A stretch of DNA of 5,537 nucleotides from an uncultured Oscillospiraceae bacterium (GTDB lineage: Bacteria > Bacillota > Clostridia > Oscillospirales > Acutalibacteraceae). The position numbers and the translations under genes are program-made. Below are positions 1 to 5,130 of this stretch, one piece after another. Position 1 is the first letter of the stretch; each line of letters begins with the position of its first letter. The stretch spans positions 48,817 to 54,353 of the forward strand of contig CAJUPK010000001.1 of assembly GCA_910588415.1 (NCBI GenBank). Reading direction: 5' to 3'. Below the pieces are notes generated by a model, which ran no database searches, was not told where the DNA came from, and saw only the letters and a list, made by a program, of their open reading frames with translations.

Positions 1-1311
1 CTCTGGGTCGCAGTGCATCAGCCAGCGGCGGAAAGTGACGCCATTGGTCTTGTTGTTGAACTTCTCCGGGTAGATGTCTGCAAAGGGCTTCAGCTCCGCG
101 TCTTTCAGGATGTCCGTGTGCAGGGCCGCCACGCCGTTGACAGAGAAGCCGTAGTGAATATCCATGTTGGCCATGTGGACCAGGTTGTTTTTGTCGATGA
201 TATAGAGGTTCTCGTTGGGATTTTCCTCGTCCTCCGCCAGCCCTTCCGGGGCGGGGTACTGGGCCCGCACCCGGCGGTCCAGCTCCTGGATGATGGGCAC
301 CAGGTCCGGCACAGCGGCCTGCAGGTAGTGCAGGGGCCACTTTTCCAGGGCCTCGGCCAAAATGGTGTGATTGGTATAGGCGCAGGTCTGGGAGACAATG
401 GAGACCGCCTCGTCCATGTGGATGCCGTCCTTCTGCATCAGCCGGATCAGCTCCGGGATGATCATGGAGGGGTGGGTATCGTTGATCTGCACCACCGCGT
501 GCTTGTGCAGGTCCCGCAGGGCATAGCCCTTGCCCGCCAGCTCTTTGATGATCAGCTGGGCGGCGTTGCTCACCATAAAATACTGCTGGTATACCCGCAG
601 CAGACGGCCAGCGTCATCGCTGTCGTCGGGATAGAGGAACAGGGTCAGGTTGTGAGAAATGTCCTCTTTGTCAAAGTTGATGCCGTCTTTTACCAGGCTC
701 TCGTCCACAGTCTCCAGGTCGAACAGGTGCAGGGTGTTGCGGCCGCCCTCGTAGCCGGAAACCGCCACATCGTACATTACGGACTTCACCGCGCCGCCCG
801 GGAAGGGGACGGTAAAGCTTACGTCCGTTTTCTGGGCCCAGCCATTGGGAGCCTCCTTTGCGGGAAGCCAGCGGTCTGGGTGCTCATACTGCTTGTGGTC
901 CCAGAAATTCTGCCGGAACAGCCCAAAGTGATAGAGCAGCCCCACCCCGTCCGCGGGCAGGTCCAGAGTGGCCGCAGAATCCAGGTAGCAGGCGGCAAGA
1001 CGCCCCAGGCCGCCGTTGCCCAGGGAAGGTTCTGGCTCCATCTCTTCAATCTCTGAGAGCTTCTTGCCGGCCTCGGCCAGCAGCTGGCGCACCTCGTCAA
1101 AAAGGCCCAGGTTGATCAGGTTGTTGGACAGCAGCTTGCCCACCAGAAATTCAGCGGATACATAGTACAGCTTCCGGTCCCCGGTGATCCGGCGGGTTTC
1201 GGCCAGCCGTTCTTGGGTAAGCTCCAGCAGGGCCTGGTACAGCTCCTGGTTCTCAGTCTCCTTTAGATTTTTTCCGCCCAGCTTTTTTTCCAGTGCTTCC
1301 TTTACCGTCAT
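1..1311 (-). CDS. glgP: Glycogen/alpha-glucan phosphorylase, N-terminal 437 residues (3' end outside window)
   Basis: Cytosolic GT35 phosphorylase that releases glucose-1-phosphate from the non-reducing ends of alpha-1,4-glucans using phosphate and PLP. The frame is open from an ATG at 1311 to the window edge, giving 437 codons of a family usually about 750-840 long. Visible family motifs are YYVSAEFLVGKLLSNNLINLG (49-69, first 20 residues diagnostic), GNGGLGRLAACYLDS (98-112), YQQYF (241-245), QINDTHPS (275-282), TNHTILAEALEKWP (313-326) and KTNGVTFRRWL (421-431; animal enzymes usually have Pro where this has Phe). The PLP lysine region would lie in the missing C-terminal half. The N-terminus is short, without the extension that carries the phosphorylation and AMP sites of the animal enzyme. 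It is the second gene of a malQ-glgP operon and starts inside malQ, so translation is probably coupled. Glycogen versus maltodextrin preference cannot be decided from sequence. Confidence 0.95.
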   Translation of the reverse strand, partial: MTVKEALEKKLGGKNLKETENQELYQALLELTQERLAETRRITGDRKLYYVSAEFLVGKLLSNNLINLGLFDEVRQLLAEAGKKLSEIEEMEPEPSLGNGGLGRLAACYLDSAATLDLPADGVGLLYHFGLFRQNFWDHKQYEHPDRWLPAKEAPNGWAQKTDVSFTVPFPGGAVKSVMYDVAVSGYEGGRNTLHLFDLETVDESLVKDGINFDKEDISHNLTLFLYPDDSDDAGRLLRVYQQYFMVSNAAQLIIKELAGKGYALRDLHKHAVVQINDTHPSMIIPELIRLMQKDGIHMDEAVSIVSQTCAYTNHTILAEALEKWPLHYLQAAVPDLVPIIQELDRRVRAQYPAPEGLAEDEENPNENLYIIDKNNLVHMANMDIHYGFSVNGVAALHTDILKDAELKPFADIYPEKFNNKTNGVTFRRWLMHCDPE

Positions 1312-2821
1312 TGGTCTCCTCCATTCTGGCCCGTCCGGTGATATCCGTGAGCCTTGCGATTTTTTTGGCTAAGTCTTTGTCATAAGCGCCCTTTTCCATG
1401 CGCCAGCTCCAGTTCAGGGGGCTCACGGTGGAGGGGGTGTTCATGCGGGCCTCGCTGCCCAGCTCCAGGTAGTCCTGCATGGGGATGATGCACAGGTCGC
1501 CCACGCTGGAAAGAGCTGCCCGGATCATGGCCCAAAGGCCGGCCTTCTCCTCCGTAAAGCCCAGATAATCCTGGGCCATCTCCAGGTCACCTTCCGGGGC
1601 GTGGCGGATCCAGCCCAAAGTGGTGTCGTTGTCGTGGGTGCCGGTGTAGACCACGCAGTGGTTCTGGTAGTTGTGGGGCAGGTAGCTGCTGTCCTCCCAA
1701 GAGGTAAAGGCAAAGTGCAGTACCTTCATGCCCGGATAGGTGCTGCGCTTCAGCAGCGTCTTCACCGCCGGGGTGAGATAGCCCAGGTCCTCCGCGATGA
1801 TGGGCGCGCCGGGCAGCTCCTTGTTGATGGTTCCGATAAAGTCATAGCCAGGGCCCTTTACCCATTTGCCGCCCCGGGCAGTCTCGTCCCCATAGGGAAC
1901 AGCCCAGTAGCTCTCAAAGCCCCGGAAGTGGTCGATGCGCAGCACGTCGAACATGCTCAGCTTGGCCTTGATGCAGCCAATCCACCAGGTATAGCCGTCC
2001 TGCTTCATTTTCTCCCAGTCATAGATGGGGTTGCCCCACAGCTGGCCGTCCTCTGAGAAGGCGTCCGGCGGGCATCCGGCCACCACGGTGGGCACATTGT
2101 TCTCATCCAGTTGGAACAGGCCGGGATTGGCCCAAATGTCGGCGCTGTCGCCGGATACATAGATGGGGGTGTCGCCAATAATAGAGATATCCTTTTTGTT
2201 GGCATACTTTTTTAGCTTTTCCCATTGTTTGAAAAATAGGTATTGGGTGAATACATGGAAATCAATCTCTTTTTTCAGAGCCTCCCGGGCCTTCTTCAAA
2301 GCCTCTGGGCGGCGCAGGCGAAGCCCTTCCTCCCACTGGGTCCAGGGGCGGCCCTGGTTCTCGGCCTTCAAGGCAGTAAACAGGGCGTAGTCCTCGATCC
2401 AAGCGGCGTTTTTGCGCCGGAAACGGTTGAGAGCCTTCTCTTTTTTAAAGTTTTCAAAGGCTTTGCGCAGCACAGGCTCCCGGCCCTGGCGCACGGCGTC
2501 ATAGTCCACCCGGCCGGGGTCGCTGCCCCAGTCAGTGCGCTTCAGGCGCTTGGGTGTGAGCAGGCCGTCCTCGCAGAGCAGGTCCAAGTCGATGTAAAGG
2601 GGGTCTCCGGCAAAGGCCGAAAAGCTCTGGTAAGGGCTGTTGCCAAAGCCTGTGGGCCCCATGGGCAGCATCTGCCAGCAGTGCTGGTGGGCGGCGGCCA
2701 GAAAGTCCACCCAGTCCCGGGCGGCTTTGCCCAGGCTGCCCATGCCGTATTTAGAGGGCAGGCTGCTGACCGGCAGCAAAATGCCGGCCTGGCGGGTGAT
2801 AGAAGAGCGGTTAGTTGGCAT
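1253..2821 (-). CDS. malQ: 4-alpha-glucanotransferase (amylomaltase, GH77)
   Basis: Cytosolic disproportionating enzyme that transfers alpha-1,4-glucan segments between maltodextrins, making longer chains for the phosphorylase and releasing glucose. The protein is 522 residues, normal for bacterial amylomaltase. In order: GILLPVSSLPSKYGMGSLG (13-31), the donor-site stretch MLPMGPTGFGNSPYQSFSAF (51-70), DTPIYVSGDSADIWANPGLF (217-236), PPDAFSEDGQLWGNPIYDW (251-269), RIDHFRGFESYW (295-306) with nucleophile Asp297, AEDLG with acid/base Glu344, and GTHDND (394-399) with transition-state Asp397. Catalytic assignments follow the GH77 family. The start at 2821 has GGAGG seven bases upstream and begins just before the conserved domain. 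An upstream in-frame ATG at 2908 would add 29 poorly conserved-looking residues and lacks this support. The last ~20 residues (Lys-rich, ending KKAGRKKSKGD) overlap the glgP start by 59 bp and look like overprinted sequence rather than enzyme core. Confidence 0.97.
   Translation of the reverse strand: MPTNRSSITRQAGILLPVSSLPSKYGMGSLGKAARDWVDFLAAAHQHCWQMLPMGPTGFGNSPYQSFSAFAGDPLYIDLDLLCEDGLLTPKRLKRTDWGSDPGRVDYDAVRQGREPVLRKAFENFKKEKALNRFRRKNAAWIEDYALFTALKAENQGRPWTQWEEGLRLRRPEALKKAREALKKEIDFHVFTQYLFFKQWEKLKKYANKKDISIIGDTPIYVSGDSADIWANPGLFQLDENNVPTVVAGCPPDAFSEDGQLWGNPIYDWEKMKQDGYTWWIGCIKAKLSMFDVLRIDHFRGFESYWAVPYGDETARGGKWVKGPGYDFIGTINKELPGAPIIAEDLGYLTPAVKTLLKRSTYPGMKVLHFAFTSWEDSSYLPHNYQNHCVVYTGTHDNDTTLGWIRHAPEGDLEMAQDYLGFTEEKAGLWAMIRAALSSVGDLCIIPMQDYLELGSEARMNTPSTVSPLNWSWRMEKGAYDKDLAKKIARLTDITGRARMEETNDGKGSTGKKAGRKKSKGD
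1318..1322 (-). promoter_or_regulatory. glgP ribosome binding site inside malQ
   Basis: On the minus strand GGAGG is followed by a 6-nt spacer (AGACCA) and the glgP ATG at 1311. The site lies in the last codons of malQ. It is the main reason for choosing this start, since no other start with a Shine-Dalgarno sequence precedes the conserved phosphorylase domain. Confidence 0.8.
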
Positions 2822-2828
2822 GATGGTT

Positions 2829-2833
2829 CCTCC
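2829..2833 (-). promoter_or_regulatory. malQ ribosome binding site
   Basis: Minus-strand GGAGG with a 7-nt spacer (AACCATC) before the ATG at 2821. It fixes the malQ start at 2821 rather than the longer in-frame option at 2908. Confidence 0.85.
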
Positions 2834-2894
2834 CTGTGGAGATATTGTGGGGATATGGTAGAGACAGTATTTTATGAAAACAAAGGCGCGGCAG

Positions 2895-2907
2895 CTTGCC
2901 AGAGGCA
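2895..2907. repeat. Short hairpin, ttgcc-aga-ggcaa
   Basis: A perfect 5-bp stem with a 3-nt loop, lying just beyond the first repeat copy (2932-2951). It occupies a place similar to that of the 7-bp, 3-nt-loop hairpin next to the second repeat copy. It is short and could be chance; it is listed because the pairing of a palindrome with a neighbouring trinucleotide-loop hairpin is seen in both copies. Confidence 0.4.
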
Positions 2908-2931
2908 ATGCAGCGAAATGAAGAAAAACTC

Positions 2932-2951
2932 GGGATGTACGCTTTGCGTAC
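2932..2951. repeat. Palindromic repeat, copy 1
   Basis: The 20 bases gggatgtacgctttgcgtac occur here and again at 3043-3062. The core gtacgc-ttt-gcgtac is a perfect 6-bp inverted repeat with a 3-nt centre. Similarity continues to the left of both copies (about 20-25 more bases, with substitutions), so the two are diverged copies of one longer unit, in the same orientation and 111 bp apart. It could be a dispersed extragenic palindromic element or a pair of operator sites. This copy lies in the predicted malQ leader. Confidence 0.75.
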
Positions 2952-2978
2952 CACTGCTAGCATAAAGAGACGCAGAGT

Positions 2979-3044
2979 CCAAGAGTTTTCCCTGAACTTT
3001 TGCGAAGCAAAAGCGAGCGCTTGGCGCGAAGAGGGAAAACTTGG
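2979..3044. repeat. Foldable inverted-repeat element with two inner hairpins
   Basis: The arms at 2979-2993 (ccaag-ag-ttttccct) and 3032-3044 (agggaaaacttgg) pair over 13 bp with a 2-nt bulge. Between them are a perfect 7-bp hairpin, cttttgc-gaa-gcaaaag (2997-3013), and a 4-bp hairpin, gcgc-ttg-gcgc (3017-3027). Together these make a three-way-junction fold. The right arm runs into repeat copy 2. On the minus strand the whole element would be transcribed in the malQ leader. It could be a MITE-like or REP-like element or a structured leader RNA; no known riboswitch consensus is recognised. Confidence 0.6.
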
Positions 3045-3064
3045 GATGTACGCTTTGCGTACAT
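3043..3064. repeat. Palindromic repeat, copy 2, abutting the malQ promoter
   Basis: Shares 20 identical bases with copy 1 at 2932-2951. Here the inverted repeat extends to 8 bp, atgtacgc-ttt-gcgtacat (3046-3064). Its outer bases are also the end of the minus-strand TATAAT box at 3063-3068, so this copy spans the predicted transcription start of the malQ-glgP operon. A protein bound here would block that promoter. Confidence 0.75.
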
Positions 3065-3120
3065 TATAACACATCCTGCCCGTTTTTTCCAGATTTTTTC
3101 ATCGGCATAAAAAATTTTTT
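3063..3120 (-). promoter_or_regulatory. Predicted malQ-glgP promoter with UP-element-like A-tracts
   Basis: On the minus strand there is a perfect extended -10, TGTTATAAT (TATAAT at 3063-3068), a 17-bp spacer, and a -35 TGGAAA (3086-3091, four of six matches). Further upstream come AAAAAA (3094-3099) and AAAAAATTTTTT (3109-3120), about -38 to -43 and -53 to -64 from a start near 3056. That is the arrangement of an UP element. The leader to the malQ ATG would be about 235 nt and would contain the foldable element and repeat copy 1. The promoter is predicted only from consensus match. Confidence 0.65.
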
Positions 3121-3167
3121 GGCACACCACGGCAAATGCTATAAAGAGGAAGGGAAAAGGGCAGGAT
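3073..3167. repeat. Inverted motif shared between the divergent promoters
   Basis: GGGCAGGAT occurs on the plus strand at 3159-3167 and on the minus strand at 3081-3073, a perfect 9-bp inverted pair. Both are preceded by GGAAAA, with a 3-nt insertion in the minus copy (3090-3073). The minus copy sits in the spacer of the malQ promoter and the plus copy sits downstream of a possible plus-strand promoter. It could be a paired regulator site or chance. Confidence 0.4.
3119..3145 (+). promoter_or_regulatory. Possible distal plus-strand promoter for gdhA
   Basis: TTGGCA (3119-3124, five of six) and extended -10 TGCTATAAA (TATAAA at 3140-3145), but the spacer is only 15 bp. If used, it would give gdhA a leader of about 165 nt. 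Weaker than the proximal candidates because of the short spacing. Confidence 0.3.
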
Positions 3168-3237
3168 TTTTTGACGCCGTTGGGCAGGGAGACTTTCAAC
3201 ATTTTGAATGTAACGAAAAAAAGTTTTCATTAACCCC

Positions 3238-3266
3238 TTGCGCTTTTCTGGGATTTGTGGTAATAT
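3238..3266 (+). promoter_or_regulatory. Candidate gdhA promoter, distal of two proximal options
   Basis: TTGCGC (3238-3243), a 17-bp spacer and TAATAT (3261-3266) preceded by TGG as an extended -10. Hexamer matches are modest (three and four of six). It would give a leader of about 48 nt. Confidence 0.4.
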
Positions 3267-3267
3267 A

Positions 3268-3295
3268 TAGATAGTTTTGCAGGATTGATTATAAT
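3268..3295 (+). promoter_or_regulatory. Candidate gdhA promoter with perfect TATAAT
   Basis: TATAAT at 3290-3295 with TAGATA (3268-3273, four of six) 16 bp upstream. Transcription would begin near 3302, leaving a short leader that still includes GGAGG at 3309-3313. It may act in tandem with the 3238-3266 candidate. Confidence 0.45.
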
Positions 3296-3320
3296 AACTT
3301 GCATTTTGGAGGTAACGCGA

Positions 3321-4652
3321 ATGTCTTATGTATCCAAGCAACTGGAGCTTTTGAAGGCCAAGAACGCCCATGAGCCGGAGTTTCTGCAGGCTGCCGAAGA
3401 GGTGCTCACCTCTTTAGAGCCGGTCATCGAATCGGACCCTAAGTACGAACAGGCGGGCATTTTGGAGCGCATCACCGAGCCGGAGCGCCAGATCATCTTC
3501 CGGGTGCCCTGGGTGGACGACCAGGGCAAGGTGCAGGTAAACCGGGCTTTCCGGGTCCAGTTCAACTCCGCCATTGGACCTTACAAGGGCGGCCTGCGGC
3601 TGCATCCTTCGGTTAACCTCTCTGTCATCAAGTTTTTGGGCTTTGAGCAGATCTTTAAAAACAGCCTGACCGGGCTGCCTATTGGCGGCGGCAAGGGCGG
3701 CAGCGATTTTGACCCCAAGGGCAAGTCTGACCGGGAGGTGATGGCCTTCTGCCAGAGCTTTATGACCGAGCTGTTCCGGCATATCGGCGCGGATACCGAC
3801 GTGCCCGCTGGGGACATCGGCACAGGCGCCCGGGAGATTGGCTACATGTTTGGCCAGTACAAGCGCCTGCGCAACAGCTTTGAAGGGGTGCTTACAGGCA
3901 AGGGCCTGACCTATGGCGGCTCCCTGGCCCGTACAGAGGCCACGGGCTATGGCCTGCTCTATTTCACCAATGCCATGCTGAAGAAGAACGGCCACGAGCT
4001 GGCCGGGAAGACTGTGGTCATCTCCGGCGCGGGCAATGTGGCCATCTATGCCGCGGAGAAAGCCATCCAGCTGGGGGCAAAGCCTGTCACTATGTCCGAC
4101 TCCACAGGCTGGGTCTATGACCCCGAGGGCATTGACCTGGGCGCTGTGAAGGAGATCAAAGAGAAGAACCGCCAGCGGCTCACCGAGTATAAAAAGTACC
4201 GTCCCAACGCCGAATATCACGAGGGCAAGGGCGTGTGGTCCGTAAAGTGCGATGTGGCCCTGCCCTGCGCCACCCAGAACGAGCTGGACGCGGAGGACGC
4301 CAAGCAGCTGATCGCCAATGGGGTTACCGCTGTGGCAGAGGGCGCCAACATGCCCACCACTTGGGAGGCCACCCAGCTGCTGCAGCAGGCGGGCGTGCTC
4401 TTTGGGCCCGGCAAGGCCGCCAACGCCGGCGGCGTGGCCACCTCCGCTTTGGAGATGAGCCAGAACAGCCAGCGCCTTGCCTGGACCTTTGACGAGGTGG
4501 ACCAGAAGCTGAAGGGCATTATGGAGAATATCTTTGCCAACGCGGACGGGGCTGCCGAGAAGTTTGGCCATGCAAAGAACTACGTGATGGGCGCCAACAT
4601 TGCCGGCTTTGTGAAAGTGGCCGAAGCCATGATTGCCCAGGGGATTGTGTAA
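3321..4652 (+). CDS. gdhA: NADP-specific glutamate dehydrogenase
   Basis: Cytosolic enzyme that aminates 2-oxoglutarate to glutamate with ammonium and NADPH (EC 1.4.1.4), normally a hexamer. The 443 residues match the usual hexameric length. The N-terminal substrate domain has GPYKGGLRLHPSVN (86-99) with Lys89, Lys113, LPIGGGKGGSDFDPKG (119-134) with catalytic Lys125, and VPAGDIGTGAREIG (161-174) with Asp165. With Ser380, these coincide with Clostridium symbiosum numbering. The Rossmann domain carries SGAGNVA (235-241). SDSTG (259-263) at the end of the second strand and AEGANMPTT (339-347) resemble the NADP enzymes (E. coli SDSSG, AEGANMPTT) rather than the NAD-specific C. symbiosum enzyme, so NADP preference is inferred. 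The ATG at 3321 has GGAGG eight bases upstream; an in-frame ATG at 3285 overlaps the predicted promoter and is not used. It is transcribed divergently from malQ-glgP and appears monocistronic. Confidence 0.97.
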   Translation: MSYVSKQLELLKAKNAHEPEFLQAAEEVLTSLEPVIESDPKYEQAGILERITEPERQIIFRVPWVDDQGKVQVNRAFRVQFNSAIGPYKGGLRLHPSVNLSVIKFLGFEQIFKNSLTGLPIGGGKGGSDFDPKGKSDREVMAFCQSFMTELFRHIGADTDVPAGDIGTGAREIGYMFGQYKRLRNSFEGVLTGKGLTYGGSLARTEATGYGLLYFTNAMLKKNGHELAGKTVVISGAGNVAIYAAEKAIQLGAKPVTMSDSTGWVYDPEGIDLGAVKEIKEKNRQRLTEYKKYRPNAEYHEGKGVWSVKCDVALPCATQNELDAEDAKQLIANGVTAVAEGANMPTTWEATQLLQQAGVLFGPGKAANAGGVATSALEMSQNSQRLAWTFDEVDQKLKGIMENIFANADGAAEKFGHAKNYVMGANIAGFVKVAEAMIAQGIV

Positions 4653-4655
4653 AAT

Positions 4656-4672
4656 CAAAACCCGTCGTTTTG
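4656..4672 (+). other. Small hairpin directly after gdhA
   Basis: caaaac-ccgtc-gttttg forms a 6-bp stem with a 5-nt loop, three bases after the gdhA stop codon. The stem is mostly A-T and no T-run follows, so it is not a convincing terminator. It may protect the mRNA 3' end or mean nothing. Confidence 0.35.
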
Positions 4673-4699
4673 GAAAGTACAGCTTTGGGGGAGTATAGT
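4671..4699 (+). promoter_or_regulatory. Possible promoter at the left arm of the 4694-4812 element
   Basis: TGGAAA (4671-4676, four of six), a 17-bp spacer and TATAGT (4694-4699, five of six). It would start an RNA near 4706 with no open reading frame, ending perhaps at the 4841-4877 hairpin or the 5038-5072 terminator. This is a consensus match only. A second weak candidate is TAGACT (4784-4789) with TACTAT (4806-4811). Confidence 0.25.
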
Positions 4700-4812
4700 G
4701 AACGCAGTGGGAAAAAGGCGTTTCGACTCTTTTCCGCCAGGCGGCTTGGCTGCCCAGCTGCTAAACCAGCTGTAAAATGGGTATAGACTGATTTTGCAGT
4801 GCGTTTACTATA
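4694..4812. repeat. 119-bp element bounded by a 13-bp inverted repeat
   Basis: The left end tatagtgaacgca (4694-4706) pairs with the right end tgcgtttactata (4800-4812) over 13 bp, with twelve Watson-Crick pairs and one G-T. Inside are ggaaaa/ttttcc (4710-4715 and 4730-4735), ccgc-cag-gcgg (4734-4744) and cagctg-ctaaac-cagctg (4755-4772). There is no coding potential or ribosome binding site. The size and terminal inverted repeats fit a miniature transposable element (MITE-like), but no target-site duplication is obvious. A structured non-coding RNA is the alternative. Confidence 0.5.
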
Positions 4813-4840
4813 TCATAACATAGCACGGAGTTGAGTGGTT

Positions 4841-4877
4841 GAAGAGACCTGCCGCGGACAGAGCGGCGGGTCTCTTT
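4841..4877 (+). terminator. Strong GC-rich hairpin, possible terminator
   Basis: aagagacctgccgc (4842-4855) pairs with gcggcgggtctctt (4863-4876): 14 bp with one G-U, closing a 7-nt loop, ggacaga. An extra G-U can close the base. The stem is very stable, but only a short T-run (ctcttt, then gccc) follows, so terminator efficiency is uncertain. It is the first strong hairpin after gdhA and may end its transcript, or act as a pause or structural element in an RNA started upstream. Confidence 0.5.
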
Positions 4878-5037
4878 GCCCTATATAGAGGCCGTTTGGC
4901 TCGGAAATCCATAGGGAACAAATCTTGCGTGCATTGCCCCATGGGCGCGGGGATGTGCAGGCTGCGGGGTTGACCCTTCGGGATGGAAGGGGGAATTTAT
5001 GAACAGTTTGTAAACAATGGGAAAACAGGAGGATTTC
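4878..5037 (+). other. Non-coding stretch between hairpin and pyrD terminator
   Basis: No gene is seen. It contains weak foldable bits: gaggcc-gttt-ggctc (4888-4902, one bulge) and CCCC paired with GGGG flanked by CAT/ATG around 4930-4955. I looked for a PyrR-binding loop, a T-box GGGTGGNACC core and common riboswitch cores and did not recognise any. Confidence 0.5.
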
Positions 5038-5072
5038 TCTCCCTATCACATTGCAAAAAGGGAGATTTTTTT
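5038..5072 (+). terminator. Intrinsic terminator/attenuator upstream of pyrD
   Basis: tctccct (5038-5044) pairs perfectly with agggaga (5059-5065) around a 14-nt loop and is followed immediately by seven T (5066-5072). This is the best terminator in the window. It lies 58 bp before the pyrD ATG, so it either ends transcripts from the gdhA side or attenuates a longer pyrD leader. The left arm can also pair with downstream bases: ttctct-cc-ctatc (5035-5047) with gatagagagaa (5087-5097). Confidence 0.75.
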
Positions 5073-5079
5073 GTATATT
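5051..5079 (+). promoter_or_regulatory. Predicted pyrD promoter overlapping the terminator
   Basis: TTGCAA (5051-5056, four of six), a 17-bp spacer and TATATT (5074-5079, five of six). The -35 lies in the terminator loop and the T-run is part of the spacer. Transcription would start near 5086, giving pyrD a leader of about 45 nt that lacks the terminator. Confidence 0.5.
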
Positions 5080-5130
5080 TGTGAGAGATAGAGAGAAGGC
5101 ACAGCGCAAGGAAGAGCAAGGAGGGACTTT

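Noticed and set aside
13..1056. 347-codon plus-strand open frame opposite glgP
   Set aside because: The opposite strand carries unmistakable phosphorylase motifs. This frame is Val/Gln/His-rich antisense with no recognisable domain.
2243..2965. 240-codon plus-strand open frame opposite malQ
   Set aside because: It is antisense to conserved GH77 sequence and shows no motif or Shine-Dalgarno sequence.
2937..3062. CRISPR array made of the two palindromic repeats
   Set aside because: There are only two copies, with a long 91-bp spacing that is itself foldable, and no further repeats or cas genes.
2811..3074. Minus-strand 87-codon open frame across both palindromic repeats, with a repeated VRKAYIPSF peptide
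   Set aside because: The internal peptide repeat simply reflects the DNA repeat spaced 111 bp (37 codons) apart. There is no ribosome binding site, its start precedes the predicted transcription start, and it runs into the malQ ribosome binding site.
3414..4658. Long 414-codon open frame antisense to gdhA
   Set aside because: It is a shadow of GC-rich gdhA codons, with low-complexity His/Leu/Gly-rich composition, no family motif and no plausible ribosome binding site.
4694..4877. 6S RNA, SRP RNA, T-box or PyrR leader
   Set aside because: None of the diagnostic cores (6S long hairpin with central bubble, SRP tetraloop domain, T-box GGGTGGNACC, PyrR AGAGAGG loop) could be recognised.
5000..5014. 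Four-codon mini-ORF (MNSL) after an AGGGGG Shine-Dalgarno-like run
   Set aside because: Too short to distinguish from chance, and it has no clear link to the downstream hairpin.
5017..5091. 24-codon open frame (MGKQEDF...) spanning the terminator before pyrD, considered as a leader peptide
   Set aside because: It has no ribosome binding site and covers the terminator stem and T-run. No run of regulatory codons relevant to pyrimidines is present.
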